A stretch of DNA of 64,000 bases from Lutimaribacter pacificus (GTDB taxonomy: Bacteria > Pseudomonadota > Alphaproteobacteria > Rhodobacterales > Rhodobacteraceae): assembly GCF_900142185.1 (NCBI RefSeq), contig NZ_FQZZ01000002.1:310001-374000 (forward strand), in the 5' to 3' direction. Under the pieces are notes generated by a model. It had not been told where the DNA came from. It searched no databases and saw only the letters and a program-made list of their open reading frames with translations. The translations under genes and the position numbers were made by a program. This document shows, piece after piece, positions 34,716 to 43,431 of the stretch (positions are counted from its first letter, which is position 1; each line of letters opens with the position of its first letter).

Positions 34716-34744
34716 TTGCACTTGCCCGCGCTTTCCCCCAGATT
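34716..34744 (+). promoter_or_regulatory. Candidate sigma-70 promoter of the GMC oxidoreductase run
   Basis: TTGCAC (34716-34721) and CAGATT (34739-34744), 17 bp apart, 28 bp before the ATG at 34772. Confidence 0.4.
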
Positions 34745-34771
34745 GCCGCAAGCAAAGGGGGGAGTAAGCGG

Positions 34772-36358
34772 ATGGAGCATGATTACATCATCGTCGGGGC
34801 AGGCAGCGCGGGCTGTGTTCTGGCCAAGCGGTTGTCTGAAGCAGGCCATTCCGTGCTGCTGCTCGAAGCGGGGGGCAAGGACAATTACCATTGGGTGCAT
34901 ATCCCGATGGGGTATCTCTATTGCATCGGCAACCCCCGCACCGACTGGTGTTTCCGCACCGTTGAGGAACCGGGCCTGAACGGCCGCGCGCTGCTCTATC
35001 CGCGGGGCAAGGTGTTGGGGGGATGCTCGTCGATCAACGGGATGCTCTACCTGCGCGGGCAGGCGGCGGATTACGACGGCTGGCGGCAGATGGGCAATAC
35101 CGGCTGGGGTTGGGACGATGTGCTGCCCTATTTCAAACGGTCCGAGGATTTCGTCGAAGGCCCCAGCGACATGCATGGCGCGGGCGGCGAATGGCGGGTC
35201 GAGAACCAGCGCCTGCATTGGGATCTTCTGGATGACTGGATGGCCGCCGCCGCGAACTGGGGTCTGCCCGAGGTCAGCGATTTCAACACCGGCAATAACG
35301 AGGGCGTCGGGTATTTCCGCGTCAACCAGCGGTCGGGCTGGCGGATGAACACGGCCAAGGCATTCCTGCGCACGGCCGATACCGACAAGCTGCAGGTTCT
35401 GACCAAGGCCCATACCCGCCGCGTGATCCTGCGCGATGGCCGCGCCGTGGGGGTCGAGTTCGAACGCGGCGGCACCGTGCAGCGCGCGACCGCGCGGGCC
35501 GAGGTGATCCTGAGCGCGGGCGCGATCGGCAGCCCGCAGATCCTGCAACTGTCGGGGATCGGGCCGGGCGACCTGCTGCAACGCCACGGGATCGGGGTGC
35601 AGCATGACGTGGCGGGGATCGGGGCGAACCTGCAGGATCACCTGCAACTGCGCTGCGCCTGGCGGCTGGCGCAGGGCAAGACGCTGAACACCCTGGCCAA
35701 CAGCCTGTGGGGCAAGGCGATGATCGGGCTGGAATACGCGCTGAAACGGTCGGGGCCGATGTCGATGGCGCCGAGCCAGCTGGGCGCCTTCAGCCGCTCG
35801 CGCTCCGAACTGGACACGCCGGACCTGGAATATCACGTGCAACCGCTGTCGCTGGGTGCGTTCGGCGAGCCGCTGCACGATTTCCCGGCGATCACCGCCA
35901 GCGTCTGCAACCTGCGCCCCGAAAGCCGTGGCGTGGTCGAAATCGCCAGTGCCAACCCGCATGACGCGCCGCGCATCGCGCCGAACTACCTGTCGACCGA
36001 GGGCGACAGGCAGGTGGCGGTCGCGGCGATCCGGCAGGCGCGCGCGATCATGGCGCAACCGGCGATGGGCAAATACCAGCCGCAAGAGATCAAGCCCGGC
36101 ATCGACAGCGACGATGCGGGCGACCTGGTGCGCGCCGCGGGCGATATCGGCACCACGATCTTTCACCCGGTCGGCACCGTGCGCATGGGGTCGGACAAGG
36201 CCGCGCCGCTCGATCCGCAGCTTCGGATGCGGGCGGTGGCGGGGCTGCGCGTCGTGGATGCCAGCGTGATGCCCACGATCACCAGCGGCAATACCAACTC
36301 GCCCACCATCATGATCGCCGAGAAAGCCGCCGACATGATCCTCGGGCGGGGGGCGTGA
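34772..36358 (+). CDS. GMC family oxidoreductase (choline/alcohol dehydrogenase-like)
   Basis: A 528-residue FAD enzyme of the glucose-methanol-choline family. The N-terminal dinucleotide motif YIIVGAGSAGCVLAKRL, GMC signature 1 (PRGKVLGGCSSINGM) and signature 2 (GAIGSPQILQLSGIGP) are present. The C-terminal active site has FHPVGTVRMG (His) and TSGNTNSPT (Asn), the His/Asn pair of choline oxidase-like members. The substrate cannot be fixed; BetA-like alcohol or choline oxidation is possible, but no betaine aldehyde dehydrogenase is adjacent. The gene overlaps the next one (TGATG), starting a four-gene coupled run. Confidence 0.9.
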   Translation: MEHDYIIVGAGSAGCVLAKRLSEAGHSVLLLEAGGKDNYHWVHIPMGYLYCIGNPRTDWCFRTVEEPGLNGRALLYPRGKVLGGCSSINGMLYLRGQAADYDGWRQMGNTGWGWDDVLPYFKRSEDFVEGPSDMHGAGGEWRVENQRLHWDLLDDWMAAAANWGLPEVSDFNTGNNEGVGYFRVNQRSGWRMNTAKAFLRTADTDKLQVLTKAHTRRVILRDGRAVGVEFERGGTVQRATARAEVILSAGAIGSPQILQLSGIGPGDLLQRHGIGVQHDVAGIGANLQDHLQLRCAWRLAQGKTLNTLANSLWGKAMIGLEYALKRSGPMSMAPSQLGAFSRSRSELDTPDLEYHVQPLSLGAFGEPLHDFPAITASVCNLRPESRGVVEIASANPHDAPRIAPNYLSTEGDRQVAVAAIRQARAIMAQPAMGKYQPQEIKPGIDSDDAGDLVRAAGDIGTTIFHPVGTVRMGSDKAAPLDPQLRMRAVAGLRVVDASVMPTITSGNTNSPTIMIAEKAADMILGRGA

Positions 36359-36939
36359 TGCCGGATGTGGCGATCCCCTATTTCTCGGGTCGCGGGCATA
36401 CAAGGCGGCTGGCCGACGAGGTCGCGGTCGCGCTGGGCGACAACGGCTGCAACGCGCGGCTTATCGACGTTGCGCGGATGACCGGCACGGACTGGCAGGC
36501 ATTGGATGCGGCGGACGCGATCGTCATGGGCTCGCCCACCTACATGGGCAGCGCAGCGGCGGGGTTCAAAACCTTCATGGATGCCACGGGCGACCTCTGG
36601 GCCGAACAACGCTGGGCCGACAAGCTGGCCGCCGGATTCACGGTGGCGATCTTTCCCGGCGGCGACAAGCTGGTGACATTGCAACAGATGTTCACATTCG
36701 CCATGCAGCACGGCATGGTCTGGGTCGGGCAGGACCAGATCGGTGCGCCGGTGTCACCCGAGAACCCCGATATCAACCAGAGTGGTGTGTGGCTGGGGCT
36801 GGGGGCGGTGTCGGACCGCGACAAGACGCAACTGATCCCGCCGGGCGACCTGGAAACCGCCCGGCGTTTCGGGGCGCGCATCGCCCGTGCCGCAAGGCGC
36901 TGGGCCGATCAGGAAGAAGGGAGATACGATCATGCATAA
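36358..36939 (+). CDS. Flavodoxin-like/NAD(P)H-dependent FMN oxidoreductase family protein
   Basis: A 193-residue flavodoxin-fold protein. The FMN phosphate loop near the N-terminus reads YFSGRGHTRRLADEV, and a second FMN-contact stretch is GSPTYMGSAAAGFKTFMD; a glycine-rich IFPGGDKL follows. It resembles WrbA-like and NADPH-dependent FMN reductases. The ATG overlaps the GMC oxidoreductase stop; a GTG three bases upstream is equally placed. It overlaps the next gene by 8 bp. An electron-transfer or quinone-reducing role next to the FAD oxidoreductase is plausible. Confidence 0.82.
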   Translation: MPDVAIPYFSGRGHTRRLADEVAVALGDNGCNARLIDVARMTGTDWQALDAADAIVMGSPTYMGSAAAGFKTFMDATGDLWAEQRWADKLAAGFTVAIFPGGDKLVTLQQMFTFAMQHGMVWVGQDQIGAPVSPENPDINQSGVWLGLGAVSDRDKTQLIPPGDLETARRFGARIARAARRWADQEEGRYDHA

Positions 36940-37315
36940 GGGTGGATGCGAATGCGGGGCGGTGCGTTTCGTGATCGACGCACCGCTGTCGCCGCCGGTG
37001 GCCTGCCATTGCAGCCAGTGCCGCCGGACATCGGGCCATGTCTGGGCCGGCACGCTGGTTGATGACGCCGCGCTGACGATCGCGGACGAGGAGGCGCTGC
37101 GCTGGTATCGCTCGTCCGGGTTCGCGCAGCGCGGCTTTTGCGGCACCTGCGGGTCCAGCCTGTTCTACCGCATGGATGGCGAGGGCAAGACATCGGTCGC
37201 GGCGGGGGCGCTGGACACCCCCACCGGCACGCGGCTGGCCAAGCATATCTTCGTCGAGGACAAGTCCGATTATTACGACATCGCCGACGGACTGCCGGCG
37301 CTGGATCGGTTCTGA
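36932..37315 (+). CDS. GFA family zinc-binding protein
   Basis: A 127-residue member of the GFA/CENP-V family. The zinc ligands are in CECGAV (two Cys), CHCSQCR (three Cys) and CGTCGS (two Cys). The family is named for glutathione-dependent formaldehyde-activating enzyme, though most members have other or unknown roles. It overlaps its upstream neighbour by 8 bp and the downstream LysE gene by one base, so it is part of a tightly coupled operon. Confidence 0.88.
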   Translation: MHKGGCECGAVRFVIDAPLSPPVACHCSQCRRTSGHVWAGTLVDDAALTIADEEALRWYRSSGFAQRGFCGTCGSSLFYRMDGEGKTSVAAGALDTPTGTRLAKHIFVEDKSDYYDIADGLPALDRF

Positions 37316-37935
37316 TGCTGGCCACCCTTGCCGCGATGGAGCCCGCGACGGTCGTCACCTTCCTGCTGGCGGGGGTCATGCTGAACCTCACGCCGGGGGC
37401 GGACGTGATGTTCGCCATGGCCAGCGGCGCGCAGGGCGGGCCGCGCGCGGGGATGGCGGCGGCACTGGGCGTGGCGCTGGGATCGGTGCTGCATGTGACG
37501 CTGGCGGTGCTGGGCGTTTCGGCGGCGATCCTGGCCATCCCCCATGCCCATGACGCGATCCGCTATCTTGGCGCGGCCTATCTTTTTTGGCTGGCGGTCA
37601 AGGCGTGGCGCGCGCCGCCGCCCGATCCGCGACAGGGTGCCGCGCGCACCGGCCGCGCGGTCTGGCGCGGGTTCGTCACCAACGCGCTGAACCCCAAGGT
37701 GGCGCTGTTCATCATGGCCTTCCTGCCGCAATTCACCGACCCCGCCATCGGCCCGGTCTGGCAGCAGATGGCCGTTCTGGGCGCGATGTTCACCCTGACC
37801 GGTCTGGCGATCACCGGCGCCTATGGCGCGGGCGCGGGGTGGTTGGGCACGGCCGTGGGCCGTGCCTCGGGCGTGATGGGCAAGCTATCGGCGCTGGTCT
37901 TTGGCGCGCTGGCCGCCCGGATCGTGATGGACTGA
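37315..37935 (+). CDS. LysE/RhtB family amino acid exporter
   Basis: A 206-residue membrane protein with five to six helices. The family phrase NLTPGADVMFAMASG near the N-terminus, LGAAYLFWLAVKAW in the middle and FVTNALNPKVALFIMAFLPQF are typical of the RhtB branch. It exports amino acids or related small molecules. Its ATG overlaps the GFA stop by one base. A hairpin that contains its own stop codon and that of the convergent curA gene ends the unit. Confidence 0.9.
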   Translation: MLATLAAMEPATVVTFLLAGVMLNLTPGADVMFAMASGAQGGPRAGMAAALGVALGSVLHVTLAVLGVSAAILAIPHAHDAIRYLGAAYLFWLAVKAWRAPPPDPRQGAARTGRAVWRGFVTNALNPKVALFIMAFLPQFTDPAIGPVWQQMAVLGAMFTLTGLAITGAYGAGAGWLGTAVGRASGVMGKLSALVFGALAARIVMD

Positions 37936-37950
37936 GGCTTGCGAGCCTCA
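37933..37950. terminator. Perfect hairpin spanning both stop codons of converging genes
   Basis: TGAGGCT (37933-37939), loop TGCG, AGCCTCA (37944-37950). The first three bases are the lysE-type stop and the last three the curA stop. No long T-run follows on either strand, so it may slow or partly end both transcripts. Confidence 0.5.
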
Positions 37951-38988
37951 GATCACCTTGACGATCTGCTTGCCCTTGTTCCTGCCCTGAAGCAGACCGA
38001 TGAAGGCCCCCGGCGCGTTTTCCAGCCCGTCGGCGATATCCTCGGCGTATTTCACCTGGCCCGACCCCACCATCGGCGCGACTTCGTTCATGAACTCGGC
38101 GAAACGGTCCCAGTAATCCGCGATGATGAAGCCCTGCACGCGCAGGCGATTGACCAGGATCGAGCGCCAGAATTTCGGCAACTGATCCGTTTCGCCGCCC
38201 GCATTGGCGCCGAGCGCGCCGGCATTGTACCAGCTTATCACGCCGCAGACCGGTATCCGCCCGTCCACGTTCATCAGCGGCATCACGCCTTCCAGAACCT
38301 TGCCGCCGACATTCTCGAAATAGATGTCGATGCCGTCGGGGCAAACCTCGGCCAGCGCCGCGCGCATTTCGCGGCCATCGGCATAGGCGCGGTGATCGAG
38401 GCAGGCGTCGAAACCGAACTGCTCCACCGCCATCGCGCATTTCTCGGGCCCGCCGGCAACGCCCACGACACGGCAGCCGCGCGCCTTGGCGATCTGCCCG
38501 ACCATCGAGCCCACCGCCCCGGTCGCGGCGGCCACGACAAGGGTTTCGCCCGCCTTCGGCTGGCCGATCTCGGTCAGGCCGAACCAGCCGGTGAAACCGG
38601 GCATACCCAGCACACCCAGCGCCGTGGTGATCGGTGCCAGTGACGGGTCGAGCTTGCGGAGCATGTCACCGGGCTGCACGCCATGCGTGGCCCAGCCGAA
38701 CATGCCGAGGACGAAATCGCCGGGGCCGAAATTCGGGTGGTTCGAGGCGATGACCTCGCCCACGCCGCCGCCCTCCATCGTGCCGCCGACCGGCACCGGC
38801 TTGGCATAGGATTTCGCGTCGTCCATACGCCCCCGCATATAGGGGTCGAGCGACATGTAATGCACCCGCACCAGAACCTCGCCCTCGCCGGGCGTGGGAA
38901 CGGGGCTTTCCTCCAGCCGGAAATTGTCCTCGGTCGGTGCGCCGCCGGGGCGGTGGGCCAGAACGATATGCTTCATTGTGTCGGTCAT
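37948..38988 (-). CDS. curA: NADP-dependent oxidoreductase, CurA/prostaglandin-reductase-like
   Basis: A 346-residue zinc-free medium-chain reductase. The N-terminal MSLDPYMRGRM phrase is the signature of the CurA/leukotriene B4 dehydrogenase subfamily, and the NADP-binding stretch VVAAATGAVGSMVGQIAK is clear. Such enzymes reduce alpha,beta-unsaturated ketones and aldehydes. The start at 38988 is set by AGGAGGAATATA. It is the last gene of the minus-strand acyl-CoA cluster, 19 bp after the PaaI-like thioesterase gene. Confidence 0.85.
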   Translation of the reverse strand: MTDTMKHIVLAHRPGGAPTEDNFRLEESPVPTPGEGEVLVRVHYMSLDPYMRGRMDDAKSYAKPVPVGGTMEGGGVGEVIASNHPNFGPGDFVLGMFGWATHGVQPGDMLRKLDPSLAPITTALGVLGMPGFTGWFGLTEIGQPKAGETLVVAAATGAVGSMVGQIAKARGCRVVGVAGGPEKCAMAVEQFGFDACLDHRAYADGREMRAALAEVCPDGIDIYFENVGGKVLEGVMPLMNVDGRIPVCGVISWYNAGALGANAGGETDQLPKFWRSILVNRLRVQGFIIADYWDRFAEFMNEVAPMVGSGQVKYAEDIADGLENAPGAFIGLLQGRNKGKQIVKVI

Positions 38989-39007
38989 TATATTCCTCCT
39001 TTTTGTG

Positions 39008-39424
39008 TCAGCCACGCCCGCGATAGCGGAACACGCCGGTGGCCGTGGCGATCAGTTCGCCCGTGTTGTCGGTGATCTGGGCGCGCGCGAAGAAGGTCTT
39101 GCGCCCGCCGCCCGTGCGGAACCCTTCGGCGATCAGCAGATCGCCCCTGGCCTGCGACAGGAAATTCGTGGTCATGGACAGCGTCATCGTCTGCTGCGGT
39201 GCATCCCGGTCGCCGGTATAGGCGCCGGAAAACCCCATTGCGGTGTCCAGCATCATCGCGTGAACGCCGCCATGCACTATGCCGAACCGATTGCCCAGAT
39301 GCGGAGTGATCGGCAGCTCCAGCCGCGCGTAATCCTCGCGCCAGTCCACGATGTAAAATCCCAGATGCGCCTGCAGGGGATAGGGCGGTTCGATCAGGTC
39401 GGGGTTCATCTGCACCTCAGACAT
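39008..39424 (-). CDS. PaaI-family (hotdog) thioesterase
   Basis: A 138-residue hotdog-fold protein. The family block NRFGIVHGGVHAMMLDTAMGFS with the catalytic Asp, and the later TTNFLSQARGDLLIAEG, are typical of PaaI/YbgC-like acyl-CoA thioesterases. It overlaps the phosphotransferase gene upstream by 8 bp. In this cluster it could release acyl groups or relieve CoA trapping. Confidence 0.86.
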   Translation of the reverse strand: MSEVQMNPDLIEPPYPLQAHLGFYIVDWREDYARLELPITPHLGNRFGIVHGGVHAMMLDTAMGFSGAYTGDRDAPQQTMTLSMTTNFLSQARGDLLIAEGFRTGGGRKTFFARAQITDNTGELIATATGVFRYRGRG

Positions 39425-40457
39425 CTTTGGCCGCCTTCAGCCCGGCCTCGGCGAAACCCGGAACGAACGATCCCAGCCGTCTTGCCCGCTCGGGGTTCGA
39501 GGCGTTGCCGTCCAGCGCGCGTTTCAGCACGCCCTGCAGGATCGCGCCCATGCGGAAACAGTTGAAGGCAAGGTAAAAGCCGAAGCGGTCTATGCCGGCG
39601 ATGCCGCGGCGGCGGCAATAGGCGGCGATGAATTCCTCGTCGGTCATCAGGCCCTGCGCGTGGCGGTCGACACCGGCAAGCCCGCGACCCTCGTTGCCGG
39701 GGGGCATACCCCATTGCATGATGACCGCGCCCAGATCGGCATAGGGGTGGCCGGTGGTCGACAGCTCCCAGTCCAGCACGGCGGCACAGCGGGGGCTGTC
39801 GCTGGCGAACAGCAGGTTGTCCAGGCGGTAATCGCCATGCACCAGCGTGCGCTGGCCGTCATCCTCGGGCAGGTTCGCCTCAAGCCAGGCGATCAGCTCC
39901 TCCATGGGGGCGATGGCCTGGGTTTCCGAGGCGCGGTACTGCTTGGTCCAGCGGCCCAGCTGGCGGGCAAAGTAATTGCCCTCGGGGCCGTAATCGTCCA
40001 GCCCGGTGGCGCCGAGGTCGGTGTTGTGGATCGCGGTCAGCACCCTGTTCATCTCGTCCATGATCGGGCGCCGCTCGTCATGCGTCAGGCCGGGCAGGCG
40101 CGGGTCGTCGAAATGCCGGCCCTGCACGTGATCCATCACGTAGAACATGGACCCGATCACGCTGTCGTCGTCGCACAGCACATGCATCTTCGCCACCGGC
40201 ACATCGGTGCCTGCCAGCGCGCGCTGCACGCGGAATTCACGATCGACCGCGTGGGCGGATTTCAGCAACTGCCCCGGCGGCTTGCGGCGCAGAACGTAGC
40301 GCGCCCTGGGCGTTTTCAGCAGGAATGTCGGGTTCGATTGCCCGCCGGGAAACTTCTCGGCCTCAAGCGGGCCTTCGAAGCCTTCCATGTTCGCCGACAG
40401 CCATCCGGCGACGGCCTCGGTATCCAGTTGCGCGGCGGCGTTGGGTGCCTCGGTCAT
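39417..40457 (-). CDS. APH-family phosphotransferase, ACAD11 N-domain/LvaA-like
   Basis: A 346-residue kinase-fold protein. The catalytic loop LVHGDYRLDNLLF and metal-binding VLDWELSTTGHPYADLG (Asp) are the APH signature; the N-terminal PGGQSNPTFLL and RRKPPGQLLKSAHAVDREF are typical of the branch fused to acyl-CoA dehydrogenase in ACAD10/11 and found as LvaA in Pseudomonas putida. LvaA phosphorylates 4-hydroxyacyl-CoA during levulinate breakdown. It lies in a beta-oxidation-type operon, so a hydroxyacyl-CoA kinase role is inferred, not shown. Confidence 0.85.
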   Translation of the reverse strand: MTEAPNAAAQLDTEAVAGWLSANMEGFEGPLEAEKFPGGQSNPTFLLKTPRARYVLRRKPPGQLLKSAHAVDREFRVQRALAGTDVPVAKMHVLCDDDSVIGSMFYVMDHVQGRHFDDPRLPGLTHDERRPIMDEMNRVLTAIHNTDLGATGLDDYGPEGNYFARQLGRWTKQYRASETQAIAPMEELIAWLEANLPEDDGQRTLVHGDYRLDNLLFASDSPRCAAVLDWELSTTGHPYADLGAVIMQWGMPPGNEGRGLAGVDRHAQGLMTDEEFIAAYCRRRGIAGIDRFGFYLAFNCFRMGAILQGVLKRALDGNASNPERARRLGSFVPGFAEAGLKAAKDV

Positions 40458-40469
40458 GTGCGTCCTCCC

Positions 40470-41138
40470 TCAGCTGTAGGTCAGCAGCTCTTTTTCATTG
40501 GCCGCCGTGATATGGGGCGTTTCGTTGAAGCCGTGGAAATAGAATGCCCCGCGCGGCGAATAGACAAAGCGCGAGACCCCGCAATTGCGGGTCTGAAGCT
40601 GAAGCTCGATCTGTTGCCCCGGCGGGGTGCCCAGCGTGGTGGCCACAAGCTGCCCGATGGGCCCGCCCGAACTGACTGCCAGAACCTGGCGCGCATCGGG
40701 TTTCACCAGCGTGGCGCGGGCCGAGTCGACGCGGGCGGTAAACTCTTCCCATGTCTCGGGCGGGGTGTCGATCTCGCCGCGTTGCCAGGCCAGCACGGTG
40801 TCGCGCAGGGTGCGGAAATGGCTTTTGCGCTCGGTATGCATGTTCTCGGGCGCGGGGGTGTTGCGAAAGCGGGCGTTCAGCAGGCCGGTGAAATCGAACT
40901 CGTTCAGGCCGTCGTGAATCTCGGGCTCCAGCGACATGCCCAACCCGGCAAGGATACCGTCCAGCGTTTCACGGTGCCGCCGCAAAGAGCCGATCACCAC
41001 CGCGTCCGGGCGCAGGCCTCGTTCGGCCAGCGCCTCACCCAGGGCGCGCGACTGGCGGTGGCCCAGCTCGGACAGCCGGTCGTAATCCGCCGTGCCGAAA
41101 CTGGCCTGCGCGTGGCGTATGACGAACAGCTCAGCCAT
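40470..41138 (-). CDS. Histidine phosphatase family protein
   Basis: A 222-residue protein with the phosphohistidine motif near the N-terminus (LFVIRHAQASFG, RHG-like as RHA) and the later conserved parts SLRRHRETL and VSSGGPIGQL. In that last block the second catalytic His (usually SHGG) reads SSGG, so part of the usual active site is altered. The gene overlaps the nitronate monooxygenase gene upstream by 8 bp and lies 12 bp before the APH kinase gene. A phosphatase next to a kinase in the same operon is noteworthy. Confidence 0.82.
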   Translation of the reverse strand: MAELFVIRHAQASFGTADYDRLSELGHRQSRALGEALAERGLRPDAVVIGSLRRHRETLDGILAGLGMSLEPEIHDGLNEFDFTGLLNARFRNTPAPENMHTERKSHFRTLRDTVLAWQRGEIDTPPETWEEFTARVDSARATLVKPDARQVLAVSSGGPIGQLVATTLGTPPGQQIELQLQTRNCGVSRFVYSPRGAFYFHGFNETPHITAANEKELLTYS

Positions 41139-42111
41139 TGACGATCTTGCGCATTTCGGCCTTGGCATCGGCATATTGCGCCGCCAGCGTGTCGATCAGC
41201 CGGGCGGCGGGCTGCACCGTCCTGATCGCGCCGATGCCCTGACCCGATCCCCAGATTTCCTTCCAGCTTTTGGGTTTTTCCCTGTTCTCGCCGAAATTCA
41301 TCTTCGACGGGTCCGAGCGTTCAAGGTTGTCGGGGTCCATCCCCGCCCGCGCGATCGAGGGCTTGAGGTAATTGCCATGCACCCCGGTAAAGAGGTTGGA
41401 GTAAACGATATCCTCGGCCCCGTGGCCTACGATCATCTGCTTGTAGTCGGGCACGGCATTCGCCTCGTCCGTGGCGATGAAGGGGCTGCCGATATAGGCC
41501 AGGTCCGCGCCCATCGCCTGCGCCGCCAGGATCGAGCGGCCATTGGCGATCGCGCCCGACAGCAGCAGCGGCCCGTCGAACCATTCGCGGATCTCGCTGA
41601 CCAGCGCAAAGGGCGATTGCGCGCCGGCATGCCCGCCCGCGCCCGCCGCCACGGCGATCAGCCCGTCGGCGCCCTTTTCGATGGCCTTTCTGGCGAAGGT
41701 GTTGTTGATGATGTCGTGCAGGGTGATGCCGCCGCAATCATGCGCGGCCTCGTTCACCTCGACCCGCGCGCCAAGCGAGGTGATCCAGATCGGCACCTTC
41801 CACCTGTGGCAGATTTCCAGGTCCCGCTCCAGCCGCGCGTTCGAGCGGTGGACGATCTGGTTGACGGCAAAGGGTGCCGCCGGATTGTCCGGGTTGGCCT
41901 GGTTGTGGCGGTCCAGTTCCTCGGTGATCCGCTTGAGCCATGCCTCCAGCATGATCGGCTCGCCTTCCTTTTCGCGCGCGTTGAGCGCGGGAAAGGCGCC
42001 GACGATCCCCGCCTTGCATTGCGCGATCACCAGATCGGGGTTCGAGATGATGAACAGCGGCGATCCCACCACGGGGATGCGCAGGTTCTGCAGGATGGGG
42101 GGCAGCGCCAT
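41131..42111 (-). CDS. Nitronate monooxygenase/2-nitropropane dioxygenase family flavoprotein
   Basis: A 326-residue FMN TIM-barrel protein. Blocks: PVVGSPLFIISNPDLVIAQ at the N-terminus, a HDCGGITLHDI stretch, AVAAGAGGHAGAQSPFAL (FMN phosphate site) and LLLSGAIANGRSILAAQAMGADLAYIGSPF. This is the NMO/enoyl-reductase-like group; members near beta-oxidation genes may act as enoyl-CoA reductases rather than on nitroalkanes. Start at 42111 is chosen because the preceding DNA contains paired palindromic hairpins. It overlaps the histidine phosphatase gene. Confidence 0.86.
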   Translation of the reverse strand: MALPPILQNLRIPVVGSPLFIISNPDLVIAQCKAGIVGAFPALNAREKEGEPIMLEAWLKRITEELDRHNQANPDNPAAPFAVNQIVHRSNARLERDLEICHRWKVPIWITSLGARVEVNEAAHDCGGITLHDIINNTFARKAIEKGADGLIAVAAGAGGHAGAQSPFALVSEIREWFDGPLLLSGAIANGRSILAAQAMGADLAYIGSPFIATDEANAVPDYKQMIVGHGAEDIVYSNLFTGVHGNYLKPSIARAGMDPDNLERSDPSKMNFGENREKPKSWKEIWGSGQGIGAIRTVQPAARLIDTLAAQYADAKAEMRKIVNG

Positions 42112-42147
42112 ATGCGATTTACCTTTATCAGTCTTTGTCAGCAAGGC

Positions 42148-42202
42148 GGCCGGGCTGACGCCCGGCCTGCAACGGAAAATGTAGGGCGGGCCCTGGCCCG
42201 CC
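42148..42202 (-). repeat. Paired palindromic hairpins between thiolase and nitronate monooxygenase genes
   Basis: GGCCGGGC-TGAC-GCCCGGCC (42148-42167) and GGCGGGCC-CT-GGCCCGCC (42185-42202), both with perfect 8-bp stems. They lie in the only sizeable gap of the operon. They look like REP elements and may alter mRNA stability. Confidence 0.75.
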
Positions 42203-42207
42203 ATGGC

Positions 42208-43410
42208 TTACAGAACTTCGAACAGGCCCGCAGCGCCCATGCCGCCACCGACGCACATGGTGCAGACGACATATTTCGCGCCCCTGCGCTTGCCCTCGAT
42301 CAGGGCGTGGCCGACCATGCGCGCGCCCGACATGCCATAGGGATGGCCGATCGAGATCGCGCCGCCATCGACGTTCAGTATCTCGTCCGGGATGCCCAGA
42401 ACGCGCTGGGATTGCAAGACCTGGCTGGCAAATGCCTCGTTAAGTTCCCACAGCCCGATATCGTCCATCGTCAGCCCGTGCGCCTTCAGCAGCTTCGGCA
42501 CGGCATAGATCGGACCGATGCCCATCTCGTCGGGTTCGCAGCCCGCCGCCATGACGCCGACATAGCGGCCCAGCGGCTGCAGCCCGCGGCGCTCGGCCTC
42601 TTTCGCCTCCATGATGACGGCGGCCGAGGCCCCGTCGGACAGCTGGCTGGCATTGCCTGCGGTGATGTATTTCCCCTCGGCGACGGTCTGGCCGTTGGCG
42701 AATACAGGCTTGAGCCCCTGCAGGTTTTCCAGCGTGGTGCCGGGGCGGTTGCCCTCGTCCTTGTCCAGCGTGACCTCCTTGAACGAAACCTCCTTGGTTT
42801 CGCGATCCATCACGCCCATCGTGGTGGTCAGGGGCACGATCTCGTCGTCGAATTTGCCGGCCTCCTGCGCGGCGGCGGTGCGTTGCTGGGATTGCAGCGC
42901 ATAGGCATCCTGATCCTCGCGGCTGACGCCGTAACGCTCGGCCACGATCTCGGCGGTTTCCAGCATCGACATGTAAAGCTCGGGCTTGTGCGCCTTGATC
43001 CAGTCGTCGGCCAGCCAGTCCTTGCGCATCTTGTCGTTCTGCACAAGGCTGATCGATTCCACCCCGCCGCCGATGCAGACATCCATGCCGTCATGGATCA
43101 CCTGCTTGGCCGCCGTTGCGATGGCCATCATGCCGCTGGCGCATTGCCGGTCCAGCGACATGCCCGCCACGCTGACCGGCAGGCCCGCGCGGATCGCCGC
43201 CTGGCGGCCGATATTGCCGCCGGTACTGCCCTGCTGGATCGCCGCCCCGACGATGCAGTCCGAGATTTCCGATCCGTCCAGCCCCGCGCGCCTGACCGCG
43301 TGGGTCACGGCATGGCCGATAAGCTCCTGCGCCGAGGTGTTGTTGAACGCGCCGCGATAGGCTTTGCCGATCGGGGTGCGGGCGGTGGATACGATAAGAG
43401 CGTCACGCAT
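42208..43410 (-). CDS. Acetyl-CoA acyltransferase (thiolase)
   Basis: A 400-residue thiolase. Cys nucleophile in DRQCASGM (about 90), the [11 protein letters not shown] block with catalytic His, and the C-terminal [12 protein letters not shown] with the second Cys are all present. Degradative thiolases cleave 3-ketoacyl-CoA to acetyl-CoA and a shortened acyl-CoA. It belongs to a coupled minus-strand operon with SDRs and MaoC hydratase, consistent with the last step of a beta-oxidation cycle. Confidence 0.93.
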   Translation of the reverse strand: MRDALIVSTARTPIGKAYRGAFNNTSAQELIGHAVTHAVRRAGLDGSEISDCIVGAAIQQGSTGGNIGRQAAIRAGLPVSVAGMSLDRQCASGMMAIATAAKQVIHDGMDVCIGGGVESISLVQNDKMRKDWLADDWIKAHKPELYMSMLETAEIVAERYGVSREDQDAYALQSQQRTAAAQEAGKFDDEIVPLTTTMGVMDRETKEVSFKEVTLDKDEGNRPGTTLENLQGLKPVFANGQTVAEGKYITAGNASQLSDGASAAVIMEAKEAERRGLQPLGRYVGVMAAGCEPDEMGIGPIYAVPKLLKAHGLTMDDIGLWELNEAFASQVLQSQRVLGIPDEILNVDGGAISIGHPYGMSGARMVGHALIEGKRRGAKYVVCTMCVGGGMGAAGLFEVL

Positions 43411-43431
43411 GATCTGTGGTCCTTTCAGGGT

